The notes: generated by a model from the sequence alone, not told the origin. DNA of 64,000 nt from Terriglobus albidus (GCF_008000815.1 NZ_CP042806.1:3100001-3164000); one strand, 5' to 3'; numbered from the stretch's first letter, positions 16,418 to 26,430 are shown. Numbers and translations: made by a program.

Positions 16418-18943
16418 ATGATGGCGGATAGGAAGATTCGGTTGCCAAAATGGAGATGGTTGCGGACCATTACGGTTGCAGCCACGCTCCTTCTACTGAT
16501 GCTTCTTAGCGGTTCGCTCCCGGTCAATCCAGAGGCCGAATACCAAACGGCGCGCTTGCACTTTTTGCACGGGCAACTTGAGCAGAGTCAAAACGAGGCG
16601 ACCCGAGGGTACGCGCGGTATCTCACATCAAAGGGCGATTGGTCCTCCAGATTCCAACTTCTGGAAGCAGAATCGATGTTGTATCGCGGATTGTACAGCG
16701 ATGTGATGTCTCTTTTAGCAAACTATCCCAGGATTCAAACCAGGACAGATGAGTCCATTCATGAGTTGACGTTAGAGGCTATAGCATTCGCGCGGCTCCA
16801 CCAGTACGAGGTTTCTAAGCAGAAACTCTCGCAGGCAGAAGACCTTTGCAGCGAAGGCTCATTCGATAGCTGCGGCGGAGTCATGATGGCGCATGGACTT
16901 CTAGCTCTAGAGCGCGGAGAGTTTGAGGACAGTAATCAGCAGTTCAAGAACAGTCTTTCCTTTGCTCGTAAGCACAACGATGAATGGCTGCAGACTGCGT
17001 CACTGCTGAACATGGGTGCCTCCGCATTACAGCAGGAGCACTTTGATGAAGCGGTGAGCTATTCGGAACAAGGGTTGAAAAGTGCCCGTGCACTGGGGGC
17101 CGAGAACAACATTCAAACGGCGCTTGGGAATCTGGGCTGGGCTTACTACGGGCTGGGTGACAACGAGCGAGCATTAGAACTGCTCAAAGAGGCTGAACAA
17201 CAGGCCGTCAAATTAGGTAACACACGAACTGTGATCAAGTGGCTGGCGGCTGAGGGTACCGTTTATCAAAAGACAGGTGATCTGTCGCAAGCCACCCAGG
17301 CATACCGTCAAGCTCTCAACTTAGCAACGCGGATCGGTAGCAAAACAGACATTATCAATTCGCTGGAACGCCTGGCGCATCTCTCTGCGGAACTGGGAAA
17401 GCCGCTTGAAGCGAACCAGTACATCAGAGAGGTCACACCGCTAACGAGGGCAAGCGGGAACCGTCTCCATGTGCTGGACATAATGTTAGTTCAGGGGCGG
17501 GTTGCCGCCGCGGAGCGCAAAGACAAAGAGGCCGAAGATATATTTCGCACAGTCGAGGAGGATCCAGCAAGCCAAACCTCGATGAGGCTCGGCGCCGGAC
17601 ATCAGCTCGCAAAACTTTACGAGACACAGGGCAAGACTTTAGTCGCCGATCGTACATACAAAGCAACACTCGCTGCGTTTGTACTAGCTCAGGACGAGCT
17701 TAAAAACGAAGATTCGAAGTTGCCCTTTGTTGCAAATGCCGCGGCCATCTATGGCGACTATATTCATTTCCTTGTTCAACAAAGTAAACCGGAAGAAGCG
17801 CTGGCAGTGGCCGACCAGAGCCGTGCGCGAACGCTGGAGCAGGGGCTAGGTCTTTCCACAAGTAAGAGGACACTCAGCCCTCTCTTGCAGGCTCGAACAG
17901 TGGCTCAGAAGTCCGATTCGACGCTCTTGTTTTACTGGCTCGACGAAAAACAATCGTACCTATGGGCAATAACTCCCAAGAAGGTAGCCCTCTATATCCT
18001 ACCCGCGCGACGCGAAATAACCGATCGTGTTGAACGATACCGAAAAGTTCTGTTGGGGCCGAGTGACCCGTCCAGCTCTGGAAATGAGGATGGGCGTGCG
18101 CTGTATCGCATGCTTGTTGCTCCGGCTAGAGACCTGCTTCGTCCAAACTCGCAAGTCGTAGTTCTGGCTGACGGTGCATTGAGCAAGTTGAACTTTGAAA
18201 CGCTCATTGTTTCCGACTCAGAAGTTGAGCCTCAGGCCTCACATTATTTGGTTGAGGATCTTACGTTACTCTCCGCTCCGTCCATGCTGGTGCTGGCAAA
18301 TTCGCAGGCTGCGCGTAACGAAGATAAGAAGCTTCTGCTATTGGGAGATGCCGTTTCTCCAGGCCCGGAATATCCTAAGCTGCCGATGGCCGCCACCGAG
18401 ATGGGTGAGATTGAGAAGCATTTTGCGCAGGGAGAGCAAACTGTCTTTTCTCGCGAACAGGCCACAGCGCACGCGTATTTTCAAAGTGCGCCGGAACACT
18501 ATGGCTATATACACTTTGTGGCCCATGCAGTGGCGAGCAATACCGCTCCCCTGGACTCAGCAATTCTGCTTTCACGCAATACATCGTCTCAAGACGACTC
18601 CTTCAAGCTGTATGCAAGACAAATCCTGCAGCGTCCGATCCATGCGGAGCTGGTAACGATCTCTGCGTGTTACGGCAGCGGGATGCGGTCGTATGCAGGG
18701 GAGGGACTTGTCGGCTTGTCCTGGGCCTTTCTGCGTGCTGGAGCCCACAACGTGATTGGTGCGTTGTGGGAAGTGAGCGACGAATCGACGCCGCAGCTGA
18801 TGGGTGGTCTCTATCAGGGATTGGAAGCTGGCTTAAGTCCCCCGGACGCGCTCCGTCAGGCTAAATTGAAGCTTCTCCATTCGAATAGCAACTTTCGCAA
18901 ACCATACTATTGGGGCCCCTTCCAGTTATATTCAGGCCTGTAA
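16418..18943 (+). CDS. Membrane-anchored TPR-CHAT protease
   Basis: 841 aa. A basic N-terminus followed by one hydrophobic segment (residues about 15-34, TITVAATLLLLMLLSGSL) suggests anchoring with the bulk outside the cytoplasm, or an uncleaved signal. Residues about 60-480 contain TPR-like helical repeats (ALGNLGWAYYGLGDNERALELLKEA, AEGTVYQKTGDLSQATQAYRQAL). The C-terminal CHAT caspase-like domain (about 600-841) has His703 in HFVAHA and Cys751 in ISACYG, the expected catalytic pair, then SWAFLRAGA and ALWEVSD. CHAT proteases are relatives of caspases and separase. It is the last gene of the four-gene run and probably cuts a partner encoded there; that is inference. Confidence 0.85.
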   Translation: MMADRKIRLPKWRWLRTITVAATLLLLMLLSGSLPVNPEAEYQTARLHFLHGQLEQSQNEATRGYARYLTSKGDWSSRFQLLEAESMLYRGLYSDVMSLLANYPRIQTRTDESIHELTLEAIAFARLHQYEVSKQKLSQAEDLCSEGSFDSCGGVMMAHGLLALERGEFEDSNQQFKNSLSFARKHNDEWLQTASLLNMGASALQQEHFDEAVSYSEQGLKSARALGAENNIQTALGNLGWAYYGLGDNERALELLKEAEQQAVKLGNTRTVIKWLAAEGTVYQKTGDLSQATQAYRQALNLATRIGSKTDIINSLERLAHLSAELGKPLEANQYIREVTPLTRASGNRLHVLDIMLVQGRVAAAERKDKEAEDIFRTVEEDPASQTSMRLGAGHQLAKLYETQGKTLVADRTYKATLAAFVLAQDELKNEDSKLPFVANAAAIYGDYIHFLVQQSKPEEALAVADQSRARTLEQGLGLSTSKRTLSPLLQARTVAQKSDSTLLFYWLDEKQSYLWAITPKKVALYILPARREITDRVERYRKVLLGPSDPSSSGNEDGRALYRMLVAPARDLLRPNSQVVVLADGALSKLNFETLIVSDSEVEPQASHYLVEDLTLLSAPSMLVLANSQAARNEDKKLLLLGDAVSPGPEYPKLPMAATEMGEIEKHFAQGEQTVFSREQATAHAYFQSAPEHYGYIHFVAHAVASNTAPLDSAILLSRNTSSQDDSFKLYARQILQRPIHAELVTISACYGSGMRSYAGEGLVGLSWAFLRAGAHNVIGALWEVSDESTPQLMGGLYQGLEAGLSPPDALRQAKLKLLHSNSNFRKPYYWGPFQLYSGL

Positions 18944-18946
18944 CAT

Positions 18947-19868
18947 CTAGGTGATCTCGGCAATCTCCGTCGAAGCTTCGAAATAGCGCACGTGATCGAG
19001 ATCCGAAATAAGGCCAGGCTGTCGCGGGAGCCATCCCCATAATTTCTGAGTGGCCGCACTGGAGGCGGGCATATCGAGACTTAGGGCGTGACCGAGAAAA
19101 CCGAAATGCTCAACCGCTTCGCCCGGAGACTTGCTCACGACGGGTAATCGTAGCCGGTGTCCTATAACCTCAGCAATCTCACGTATCGGCACTCCCTCGT
19201 CAGCGACCCCGTTATATGTGGTTCTCGCTGTTTCTCTCTCCAGTGCCAAGCGAAAGAGATGAGCAGCATCGAGCCGATGTATTGCAGGCCAGCGGTTGAG
19301 CCCATCTCCCACATACGCCGAGACGCTGCGTTGTCGGGCGATGGCGATCATCTCCGGAATAAATCCGTTGTCTCCTTCGCCATGGACGATTGGGGGGGAG
19401 GCGAACCACAGACGCATGCACACCCAGTGCTGTTGCTGTCTGCACTGCCTCTTCTGACGCGATGCGGGGAATTCCGGAAGAGATGGATTGCGGATCCTCT
19501 TCGGTTGCGAATTGACCCATAGTGCGAGCCACTCCGGTGCCAGAGGCAACGACCAGAGGACGATTCGAGCCGGCGAGTCCGGAGCCGAGGGCCTCGATCG
19601 CCCGGCGATCCATTTCGCAGCTCGTCGTCCAGTTTGTGAAGTCGTGGACGAAGGCTGTATGGATTACACCGTCGCACATCGCTGCTCCGAGACGAAGGCT
19701 TTCCTGATCTTCCAGATCACCCCGGTGTATCTCGACGCCCGCAGCGGCCAACGACTTTGCTCCGGCTGCGGAGCGGGTAAGTCCTAATACCCGATGTCCC
19801 GCATCGACTAATTCCGTAACGATTGCTGAGCCGATAAAACCCGTTGCTCCTGTGACAAAAACGCGCAC
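18947..19868 (-). pseudogene. NAD(P)-dependent epimerase/SDR, frameshifted at a G7/C7 tract
   Basis: The N-terminal part (start 19868) has the extended-SDR motif TGATGFIGS and continues to HASVVRLPP. The rest of the protein, starting [14 protein letters not shown], continues in another frame to 18947. The switch lies exactly at seven consecutive G on the plus strand (19392-19398). With six, the two halves join as one intact protein of about 305 aa. This can be a true mutation, a contingency tract or a base-calling error. The family includes nucleoside-diphosphate-sugar epimerases and related reductases. It converges on the CHAT gene with 3 bp between stops. Confidence 0.82.
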
Positions 19869-20094
19869 ACGCCCATCCTGTGCTCATTGTATGAGCCACA
19901 AGCTTGATTCTCTTACGATCATGCCCAAGTCGATACACAACTAATCTCCGAGGCCTAACAATCTCGCGTGTGAGTCAGCCTACAAAGCGCGAAGGTTGCC
20001 TGCCAAAAAGGTTGCCTTTGCAGCATGAAATTAGAAGGTGCAACAGGAAAACGATATGTGCCGTCTGAGATTCCAGTCGCTTCGGGAGTTAGTT

Positions 20095-22098
20095 ATGAAG
20101 GGCTCTTCGTATTACCTGGGTGCTGCATTAGCGATGGGAGTTTGCTGTTCTTCACTGGCACAAAATACCGCACAGTGGACACCATATGGGCCGGGCGGAG
20201 GGGACGCCCGGTCGTTTGCGCAGGATCCCTCGGACCATAACCACGTCTACCTTGGAACCTTGCTGGGAACAGTCTATGAGTCCCGTGACGGAGGCAGGAG
20301 CTGGGTTCGACTGACACAGATCGAAAATCGAAATGACCTGGCTTTGGACAACCTGGTGGTGGACAGGAGTGACCCCAGGCATCTGGTGGTGGGCGCGTGG
20401 GTGCTAGGTAAGACTGATGGAGGCGTGTATGTTTCGCATGATGCCGGCCGTACCTTCACGGCGAACGCAGCGATGAAGGGGCATTCGGTGCGGGCATTGA
20501 GCGCGGCTCCTTCGGACGCGAAGGTGCTGGTCGCGGGCGCTCTGGATGGGGTGTATCGATCGGAAGATGGCGGCGAGACGTGGAACCGTATCTCGCCGAT
20601 AGAGAACAAAGAACTTCATGAGGTGGAGTCGATTGCGATTGATCCCACTGACCCGAAGACGATCTACGCGGGAACCTGGCATCTGCCGTGGAAGACGGTC
20701 GATGGAGGAGCGAACTGGACACAGATGACGAAGGGCATCGTTGATGACTCGGATGTCTTTTCAATCATCGTGGACCAGGCGAATGCGCAGAATGTCTATC
20801 TCTCTGCTTGTTCCGGAATCTATCGCAGCACAGATAAGGGAGCGAGCTATACGAAGGTGAAGGGTATTCCCTCGACGGCCCGAAGGACTCGTGTGCTGAT
20901 GGAGGATCCAAAGCAGCCGAACGTGGTGTTTGCCGGAACGACTGAGGGGATCTGGCGCACAGAGGATGCGGGGCAGACGTTTGCCCGCAATGGAGACTTG
21001 GCCTGGACCGTGAATGATATCGCCGTGGATGCGTCGGACAGCAATCATGTTCTTTTGGCTACGGACCGACATGGGGTGCTGCTGTCCAACGATGGCGGCA
21101 AGAGCTTTACGCAATCGAACCAAGGATTCTCAGCGCGTCAGGTAACAGCAATGCTGACCGATGAAGCCCATCCGCAGTGGCTGTATGTTGGCGTCTTGAA
21201 TGACAAGACCGCGGGCGGCGTGTTCGTGAGCGAAGACGGCGGGGAACACTGGAAGCAGAAGAGCGAAGGGCTGAAAGGCGCGGATGTACTGTCGCTGTCG
21301 CAGGCGCCGAATGGAACACTGCTCGCCGGAACGGTACGTGGGCTTTACCGGATGGAGGGCGAGGTGTGGAAAGCATCGGGAATGGTTTCTCCTCTACAGC
21401 CTGAACCAATTCCGGACAAGCAGATCAAGCGCGGCAAACGCATTGTCACGATCAAGGCTCGTCAGCCGCGGCCGAAGCCTGCGGTGGAGACGACGGCGCG
21501 CGTGGATTCGATGAGTGTGTCAGGCAGCTCCGTTTTTGCGACCTTGCCCGATGGGGTAATCGTGTCGCAGGACGAGGGACGGCACTGGAATCACATTCGA
21601 ACCGCAGCGGGCGTGCCGCTTCACAGTGTTGCAGCGACCGGGAAGCGGGTCCTGGCAGCGGGTGGGGACAAGCTGCTGCTGTCTGTGGATGGAGGAGTGA
21701 GCTTCCGTGCGATAACGCTACCGTCAGGTCTGGCCGAAACCTGGGCCACGGCCGTGGATGACATGGAGCGCTTGTGGATTGCCGGCAGAGGCGGGTTGTT
21801 TTATTCCGAGGACGAAGGCGCCACGTGGAAGATCCATAAGAACCTGTACCTGACGAGCGCGAGCGGCCTGTACTTCGATCGGGCCGGTGGCCGTGTGCTG
21901 GTAACGCCAGGAGACCCGGAGACCAAGGTCTATGCGGTAAATACAAGCGCGATGACGGTGACGAGCTGGGATGCAGGGTGGTCTGTAAAGCAGGTACGTC
22001 CGGTCGGCGAACGGCTTGCAGGAGCAACGACGTACGAAGGTGTGGTGCTACAACCGAAAGCGGCGAACAGTGATACGGCGGTGGCTGAAAGGCAGTAG
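20095..22098 (+). CDS. Secreted BNR/YCF48-like beta-propeller protein
   Basis: 667 aa from the ATG at 20095, chosen for the GGGAG six bases before it and the signal peptide (MKGSSYYLGAALAMGVCCSSLAQ) that follows. The body is made of repeated sialidase/Asp-box blades: SRDGGRSWVRL, SEDGGETWNRI, STDKGASYTKV, TEDAGQTFARN, SNDGGKSFTQS and SEDGGEHWKQK. This gives one or two seven-bladed propellers of the VPS10/photosystem-assembly type. No catalytic sialidase residues can be assigned with confidence. A basic Pro/Arg stretch (IKARQPRPKPAVE) links two propeller halves. Function unknown; likely periplasmic or extracellular. Confidence 0.82.
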   Translation: MKGSSYYLGAALAMGVCCSSLAQNTAQWTPYGPGGGDARSFAQDPSDHNHVYLGTLLGTVYESRDGGRSWVRLTQIENRNDLALDNLVVDRSDPRHLVVGAWVLGKTDGGVYVSHDAGRTFTANAAMKGHSVRALSAAPSDAKVLVAGALDGVYRSEDGGETWNRISPIENKELHEVESIAIDPTDPKTIYAGTWHLPWKTVDGGANWTQMTKGIVDDSDVFSIIVDQANAQNVYLSACSGIYRSTDKGASYTKVKGIPSTARRTRVLMEDPKQPNVVFAGTTEGIWRTEDAGQTFARNGDLAWTVNDIAVDASDSNHVLLATDRHGVLLSNDGGKSFTQSNQGFSARQVTAMLTDEAHPQWLYVGVLNDKTAGGVFVSEDGGEHWKQKSEGLKGADVLSLSQAPNGTLLAGTVRGLYRMEGEVWKASGMVSPLQPEPIPDKQIKRGKRIVTIKARQPRPKPAVETTARVDSMSVSGSSVFATLPDGVIVSQDEGRHWNHIRTAAGVPLHSVAATGKRVLAAGGDKLLLSVDGGVSFRAITLPSGLAETWATAVDDMERLWIAGRGGLFYSEDEGATWKIHKNLYLTSASGLYFDRAGGRVLVTPGDPETKVYAVNTSAMTVTSWDAGWSVKQVRPVGERLAGATTYEGVVLQPKAANSDTAVAERQ

Positions 22099-22162
22099 GG
22101 AGATCGCTCTGGTTGAACTATTCCGAACGAAGCCTGCTGCGCCCACCCTTTAGACTCGACAC

Positions 22163-22600
22163 ATGGCGCTCAAACGGATGGACAACGTAGGAATCGTGGT
22201 CGATGAACTCGAAGAGACCATTGAGTTCTTTCGAGAGCTCGGACTCGAGCTCGAAGGACGGGCTACGATCGAAGGCGAATGGGCAGGACGTGTCACCGGA
22301 CTCGGCGATCAGCGCGTCGAGATCGCCATGATGCGCACGCCGGACGGCCACAGCCGTCTCGAACTCTCTCGCTTCCTCACGCCGCCTGTCGTGGCGGATC
22401 ATCGCAACGCCCCAGTGAATGCTCTAGGCTACCTGCGCGTCATGTTCGCCGTCGATGACATCGACGAGACGCTTGAAAGGCTTCGCAATCGGGGCGCGCA
22501 GCTCGTGGGAGAAGTCGTCCGGTATCAGGACTCGTATCGGCTTTGCTACATCCGCGGGCCTGAAGGGATTCTGATCGGGATCGCCCAGGAACTCCGCTAA
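22163..22600 (+). CDS. VOC family protein (glyoxalase/bleomycin-resistance fold)
   Basis: 145 aa. Two beta-alpha-beta-beta-beta modules typical of the vicinal-oxygen-chelate fold: the first from LKRMDNVGIVVDELEETIEFFRELG, the second from GYLRVMFAVDDIDETLERLRNRG. It ends IRGPEGILIGIAQEL, where the usual metal-ligand Glu appears. Members include glyoxalase I, dioxygenases and antibiotic-binding proteins; substrate cannot be told. No ribosome site precedes the ATG. Instead TAGACT ends seven bases before it (22151-22156), so the message may be leaderless. Confidence 0.85.
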   Translation: MALKRMDNVGIVVDELEETIEFFRELGLELEGRATIEGEWAGRVTGLGDQRVEIAMMRTPDGHSRLELSRFLTPPVVADHRNAPVNALGYLRVMFAVDDIDETLERLRNRGAQLVGEVVRYQDSYRLCYIRGPEGILIGIAQELR

Positions 22601-22665
22601 CATAGGCACTGAAGCGCATCGCCCTGTTAGTCTCCTAGGCGTGATGGTTTACGTTCGGAGGGATT

Positions 22666-23511
22666 GTGCTCAGGACTACTAGACTCGTACCAATCGCGTT
22701 GCTGGTAGTTCTCGCGTTTGCCGGTACCGTGCTTGGCCAGTCAAGCTCGCTAGTCTCATCTGCTCAGAGTCAAGTTTCGGTGCCGCTGCCACCCGACGCA
22801 GATCCCTCGTTTGAAGTTGCCACTATCAAACCAAGTGACACCACTGCTCCGCACGGCACGGGCATTCGGAGCAACGGCAACCGCGTTGCTGCGTTTAATT
22901 TCTCCATCGGCGAGCTCATTGCTTATTCCTATGGTCTTCACGCGAAGCAAATTATCGCCGAAGCGTCATTTCCTCTTGGCACACATTTTGATATCGAAGG
23001 TGTACCTAATTTCGTTGGTCATCCGAACATCACACAATCACGACGGATGTTTCAAAGGCTGCTTGTTTCTCGTTTCAAGCTTGAGTTTCGCTATGAATCC
23101 CGCGAGCTTTCGGCATACGTGATCCAAGTTGCCAAAGGGGGACCCAAGCTCGTACAGACTACGCGGAAGCCCAGCGATCGCACAGGCTTCTCTTACAACT
23201 GCCAGGTCGTCCTCACCGTCCGGAATGCTTCTATTGCCGACGTAGCGAGAGGCATGCAAGAGGCCTTCATGGACAAACCCGTCGTCGATCAAACCGGCCT
23301 GCATGACCGATACGACTTCGACCTCAAGTGGACGCCTGATGAATCACAGAGCTACTGTCCCGTCGATTCGTCGCACTCCAATAACGATCCCGAGGCTCCT
23401 CCGGGGCTTTACACCGCGATTCAAGAACAGATTGGGCTGAAGCTTGTTCCCACAAAAGCCTCGGTACAAGTGATGGTCATCGACCACATTGAAGCGCCCT
23501 CTGAAAACTAG
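22666..23511 (+). CDS. TIGR03435 family secreted protein
   Basis: 281 aa from a GTG preceded by GGAGGG. A signal peptide (LLVVLAFAGTVLGQ) is followed by the family's opening FEVATIKPSDT and RSNGNRVAAFNFSIGELIAYSYG. The mid section MFQRLLVSRFKLEFRYESRELSAYVIQVAKGGPKL and the end DRYDFDLKW plus QIGLKLVPTKASVQVMVIDHIEAPSEN are also typical. This family is largely confined to Acidobacteriota and Planctomycetes, often near BlaR1/M56 peptidases, and has no known activity. No such peptidase is seen here. It is the strongest single taxonomic marker in the window. Confidence 0.88.
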   Translation: MLRTTRLVPIALLVVLAFAGTVLGQSSSLVSSAQSQVSVPLPPDADPSFEVATIKPSDTTAPHGTGIRSNGNRVAAFNFSIGELIAYSYGLHAKQIIAEASFPLGTHFDIEGVPNFVGHPNITQSRRMFQRLLVSRFKLEFRYESRELSAYVIQVAKGGPKLVQTTRKPSDRTGFSYNCQVVLTVRNASIADVARGMQEAFMDKPVVDQTGLHDRYDFDLKWTPDESQSYCPVDSSHSNNDPEAPPGLYTAIQEQIGLKLVPTKASVQVMVIDHIEAPSEN

Positions 23512-23540
23512 GCGACGTCGGAAGTTGTGCCACTGCCCGG

Positions 23541-23644
23541 CTGTCACTGAGTATTCCGGAAGGGACGTGCAACGGCGTTTTCATTGCGGCAAACGCCCAT
23601 GGATGGGAAGCCCCGCTCTCTACACCTACAGAGAAAATGCTCTA
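23541..23644 (+). repeat. Palindromic repeat family A, copy 3 (left end degraded)
   Basis: 104 bp, aligned from CTGT on the left to the right arm ACAGAGAAAATGCTCTA. The outer ~15 bases of the left arm are missing. It lies between the convergent TIGR03435 and ADOP genes. Confidence 0.75.
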
Positions 23645-23682
23645 AGCACAAAGGCGATGATGTAGAGCGGCGAATGCCGGCC

Positions 23683-26430
23683 TCATTCATGTCGCAACGC
23701 GCGGATAGGATCAATGCGCGATGCTCGCCGCGCGGGGCCAAGCGCGGCTAACAGCGCAATGATAGCCAGCAACGCCGCGGCGGTTATCAACGTCAGCGGA
23801 TCGGAGGGCTTCAATCCGTACAGCATTGCGCTAAGGAAGCGCCCCAGCCATAGCGCTCCACCTATGCCTATCGCGACACCTGCCAGAGTCATCCACGACA
23901 CCTCGCGCAGCACTATCGAGAGGACCTGGTCCGCGCGGGCTCCGAGAGCCATGCGGATGCCGATCTCGCTCGTACGGCGGGCTACGGTGTAGCTCATGAT
24001 GCCATAGATGCCGATGCTGGCGAGGAGGAGGGCAAGCAGACCGAAGCCGGCGGTGAGTCGCGCGAAGATGCGTTCGTTGGAGAGGCTGGAGTCGATCTGT
24101 TGGGTCATGGTACGGACTTCGATCAGAGGCAGGTTTGGATCGAGTGAGGCAACGGCGGCTCGGGCCTGATTGACGATGCCGGCGGGCTCGGCGAAAGTGC
24201 GAAGCTCGACGACCATGCGGCTCACATTATCAGGATGCTGCTGGTAGGGAAGATAGAAGAGCGGAGGCGTAGGGGTGCGAAGATTGGCGTAGCGGGTGTC
24301 GGCGGCGATGCCGATGATCTGGATGGGGCCGTCCGCGTCCTCGTTTTCGAAGGTCTGGCCGAGAGGGTCCTGGTTGGGGAAGTATTTCTGTGCAAGAGTC
24401 TGGTTGACGACCGCGACCTTGGGTGATGTATGGGTGTCGTGCGTGTTGAAGCCACGGCCGCGCATGATGGAGATACCAAGCGTGGAGAGGAAATCGGTGC
24501 CGACGATGTTCATCTGAACGCGGCGCTCACCCTCGACAGTAGGGCGGCCGGAGACGTGGAAGGTGGAACCTGAGTAACCGTCACCGACGATAGCGATTGT
24601 GCTCAACGAGACCGAGCGAACGCCAGGGATTGTGGCCAGTTTTTCTTCAAGCTGGCGATAGAGCGCGGTGCTTTGCGGGCCCGTGTAGCGGGTTTTCGGA
24701 GGGGCAAGGCGGAAGAGAAGGATGTTGTCTGGCCGGAAGCCAAGCGCAGTGTGGTTGAGGTTGACGAGAGTCCGCACGAAAAGCCCGGCTCCGATGAGCA
24801 GGATTGCCGAAAGTGCGATCTGGAAGATGACAAGACCTTTGCCGAGACCCATCTTCTGACGGCTGGAAGTGGCGTGGGTTGTGTCCTTGAGACCAGAGTT
24901 GACATTCGTGCGTGTAGCCTGCCATGCGGGAGCGAGACCGAAGAGAATTCCAGTTGCGAGAGAGATACCAACAGTGAAGGCAATGACCCGTCCATCGAAG
25001 TCAAGCTGGATCGTCTCCGGGTTCCACGATTTTGCGAGGAGCCGTGGGATGAGGTTTCGACCGAGATAGCCGACGAGCAGGCCGGCGGTACCTCCGAGTG
25101 AGGAGAGCAGCAGGCTTTCAGTGAGCATCTGGCGCACAATGTGTGCGCGGCCTGCTCCAAGGGCGAGGCGTGTGCTTACCTCGCGTTCGCGGGTCGCCGC
25201 CCGGGCGAGCAGTAGGTTGGCAAGGTTGACGCAGGCCAGCAGAAGCACGAGGCCGGAGAGTGCGAGCAGCATGTAGGAGGGCTTGGCGAACGCGTCCTTC
25301 AGGTAGTCGAGGCCGCGGTCTCCGGGCTGGAACCGGAGATGGAATTGAGTGGGAGCTTTTCCGTCCGGCATACCTGCGGCTGCAGCCTGGCGCAGAATAG
25401 CGTCGAGCCTGGCTTGCGCGCTGATCTCAGGAACGTCAGGACGCAGGCGTGCCATGACGAGCAGCCACCAGGATTGAGGGTTGTTGAGCAGGGAGGCGCT
25501 GCTGTTTTGAGGGCGCGGTAGAAGCACCGGCTGCGTGACAATGGGAACGAAGACTTGTGTAACGGTGTCTATCTGCAGACCGGTGAAGCTGCCTGGGGCG
25601 ATGCCTACGATGGTGGCGGGAATGCCATTGAGTGAGATCGTTCTGCCGAGCGCGGAGGGAGAACGGGCGAAATGAGCGGCCCAGTAGGCTTCGCTGATGA
25701 CGGCGACCGGGCCTGCGCTGGTGTCGGTGTCGTCTGCGGCTGTAAGGGTGCGGCCGAGTAGGGGCTGGACTCCGAGCGCGTTGAAGGTATCACCACTCAC
25801 GAATTCGGCGGAGACGAGATCGGCGGGGTGACCGTCCACAGCAGCGGTCATCTGGACGTCCTTGAAGGCGAAGAGGTACTGGAAGGCTTCGGTCTGCTTG
25901 TGCAGTTCTTCAAAAACGGGGTAGGAGAACGATGAGCTGATGTGGTCGCCACTCGCGTTGGAAGAAGCATCACCCCAGACGAGTGGTACCTTCTGATCGT
26001 GACCGGCGACCCAGGTGAGCATGCGGAGCTGTTTCGGGTCTTTGACGGGCAGGGTATCGAGGAGAACTTTTTTTGCGACAGCGAAGATGGCGGTGTTGGC
26101 GCCGATGCCCAGAGCGAGGGAGGTGATGGCGACGAGGGCAAGTGTGGGGTTACGGCGGAGCTGACGCACGCTGAAGCGGAGATCGCGTCCAAGATTGGAG
26201 AGGGACATGATCGAGCGCATCTCTCTCCGGCTTTGCTTCAAGAGGGTCGTATTACCGAATTGACGGCGCGCCGCCGAAGCAGCCTCTTCAGGTCGCATCC
26301 CCTGGCGAATGAATCGCTCCGTGAGGAGCTGCAGATGCAACCGCATCTCGTCGTCGAATTCGTGATCGGCTTTTCGACGGCCGAACATCCCGCTGAGCTT
26401 TGCCGCGAAAACATGGAATCTGGAGGTCAT
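23683..26430 (-). CDS. ADOP-type ABC transporter permease (MacB/FtsX-like duplicated permease)
   Basis: 915 aa. The start at 26430 is chosen for AAGGAG nine bases before the ATG; the frame is open further upstream. The N-terminal ~80 residues are the ADOP prefix (DDEMRLHLQLLTERFIRQGM, then AASAARRQFGN). Then comes a MacB-like unit: TM1 in LALVAITSLALGIGANTAIFAV, a large periplasmic domain, and an FtsX core with LLACVNLANLLLARAATREREV. A second unit ends with TSEIGIRMALGARADQVL and the C-terminal ARRASRIDPIRALRHE. These proteins are abundant in Acidobacteriota, often with no ATPase gene beside them; none is seen here. A 178-bp part of the gene is duplicated at 29442-29620. Confidence 0.92.
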   Translation of the reverse strand: MTSRFHVFAAKLSGMFGRRKADHEFDDEMRLHLQLLTERFIRQGMRPEEAASAARRQFGNTTLLKQSRREMRSIMSLSNLGRDLRFSVRQLRRNPTLALVAITSLALGIGANTAIFAVAKKVLLDTLPVKDPKQLRMLTWVAGHDQKVPLVWGDASSNASGDHISSSFSYPVFEELHKQTEAFQYLFAFKDVQMTAAVDGHPADLVSAEFVSGDTFNALGVQPLLGRTLTAADDTDTSAGPVAVISEAYWAAHFARSPSALGRTISLNGIPATIVGIAPGSFTGLQIDTVTQVFVPIVTQPVLLPRPQNSSASLLNNPQSWWLLVMARLRPDVPEISAQARLDAILRQAAAAGMPDGKAPTQFHLRFQPGDRGLDYLKDAFAKPSYMLLALSGLVLLLACVNLANLLLARAATREREVSTRLALGAGRAHIVRQMLTESLLLSSLGGTAGLLVGYLGRNLIPRLLAKSWNPETIQLDFDGRVIAFTVGISLATGILFGLAPAWQATRTNVNSGLKDTTHATSSRQKMGLGKGLVIFQIALSAILLIGAGLFVRTLVNLNHTALGFRPDNILLFRLAPPKTRYTGPQSTALYRQLEEKLATIPGVRSVSLSTIAIVGDGYSGSTFHVSGRPTVEGERRVQMNIVGTDFLSTLGISIMRGRGFNTHDTHTSPKVAVVNQTLAQKYFPNQDPLGQTFENEDADGPIQIIGIAADTRYANLRTPTPPLFYLPYQQHPDNVSRMVVELRTFAEPAGIVNQARAAVASLDPNLPLIEVRTMTQQIDSSLSNERIFARLTAGFGLLALLLASIGIYGIMSYTVARRTSEIGIRMALGARADQVLSIVLREVSWMTLAGVAIGIGGALWLGRFLSAMLYGLKPSDPLTLITAAALLAIIALLAALGPARRASRIDPIRALRHE

